Part shown: in pieces, positions 63,839 through 64,000 of the stretch | Numbering within the stretch: the stretch's first letter is position 1 | Layout of the letters: each line of letters starts with the position of its first letter | Assembly (NCBI GenBank): GCA_024635795.1 | Contig: JAGXIH010000024.1 | Coordinates: forward strand, 1 to 64,000 | Length of the DNA: 64,000 bases | Reading direction: 5' to 3' | DNA from: Salegentibacter sp. | GTDB lineage: Bacteria > Bacteroidota > Bacteroidia > Flavobacteriales > Flavobacteriaceae | The notes under the pieces: generated by a model | The model's database searches: none | What the model was told of the DNA's origin: nothing | What the model saw: only the letters and a program-made list of their open reading frames with translations | Position numbers and translations under genes: made by a program

Positions 63839-64000
63839 CGTTTTGGGTATTTATGTCGCCCCGCTAAGGGCGGTTAAACGGACTATTCCGAATAACAGAG
63901 TCTAAAATACTCATTATCAGCATACCAACTTATAATTAGCCAGCTTTTTTATTAACATCGAAATATTTCGTAAACAATATAATTAATTGATAAACAATAA
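63839..64000. promoter_or_regulatory. Upstream region of the HU-like gene
   Basis: On the minus strand TTGG, 16 bases, then TATTTTAG, close to the Bacteroidota TTG / TAnnTTTG pair, lies about 70 bases before the ATG. The leader carries a small GC-rich hairpin (CCGCCCTTAGCGGGG). No other gene starts before the window edge. Confidence 0.35.

Overview
The window looks like a chromosome segment of a Bacteroidota bacterium, most likely a marine or soil Flavobacteriaceae. The reasons are AT-rich DNA, a SusC/SusD pair with a SusE-type lipoprotein, a triple-tyrosine/LuxR regulator of SusR type, DUF6266, an HU-like protein of Bacteroides type, many lipoprotein signals and one candidate TAnnTTTG -7 element. 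No rRNA, tRNA or CRISPR array was seen.

Layout. 0-11 kb is a metal and redox island: an IS3 transposase fragment, a 37-residue Cys-rich metallothionein-like peptide and an ECF sigma factor; then a leftward six-gene copper operon (DUF3347, DUF305, CueO-like multicopper oxidase, Met-rich lipoprotein, SHOCT protein, and a CopA-type oxidase fused to a CopB-like barrel). Divergent from it is a four-gene module (thioredoxin-like protein, ApbE flavin transferase, DUF4266 lipoprotein, DUF3570 barrel). 11-17 kb mixes small membrane proteins with gene debris (HelD-like helicase tail, truncated LytTR domain joined to a collapsed outer-membrane protein gene), an HD hydrolase and a small esterase. 16-21 kb holds a two-haem lipoprotein, KatG and a DUF3024 protein. 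21-29 kb has a transglutaminase-like protein, an acyl-CoA dehydrogenase and a tightly overlapping leftward operon of AMP-forming ligase, 2-oxoacid dehydrogenase E1alpha, E1beta and E2, and an acyl carrier protein.

29.7-44.6 kb is a polysaccharide utilisation locus: SusC, SusD, GH30, SusE-like protein, GH30 and GH3, with a divergent SusR-like regulator. The enzyme set fits beta-1,6-glucan. A hairpin plus U-run inside the operon probably lowers expression of the distal enzymes. A class C beta-lactamase-like hydrolase and a DUF6266 protein follow.

47.5-63 kb is a surface polysaccharide region. It opens with a dead IS3 element and a C/A-rich low-complexity tract. It then holds four glycosyltransferases or glycosyltransferase-like proteins, a Wzm/Wzt ABC exporter, an FkbM methyltransferase, another methyltransferase, three sulfotransferase-like proteins and a 713-residue protein joining a glycosyltransferase-like domain to two methyltransferase domains. 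Relics of a second Wzm/Wzt pair flank the two methyltransferase genes just upstream of the intact exporter, which records past recombination. The right end has an HU-like gene, a duplicated copy of its 3' end and a striking three-way-junction inverted repeat.

A family of about 123-bp palindromic repeats is scattered through intergenic DNA from 20 to 46 kb. The strongest candidates for an under-described system are the thioredoxin/ApbE/DUF4266/DUF3570 module, the E1/E2 operon with its own ACP, and the tri-domain glycan enzyme.
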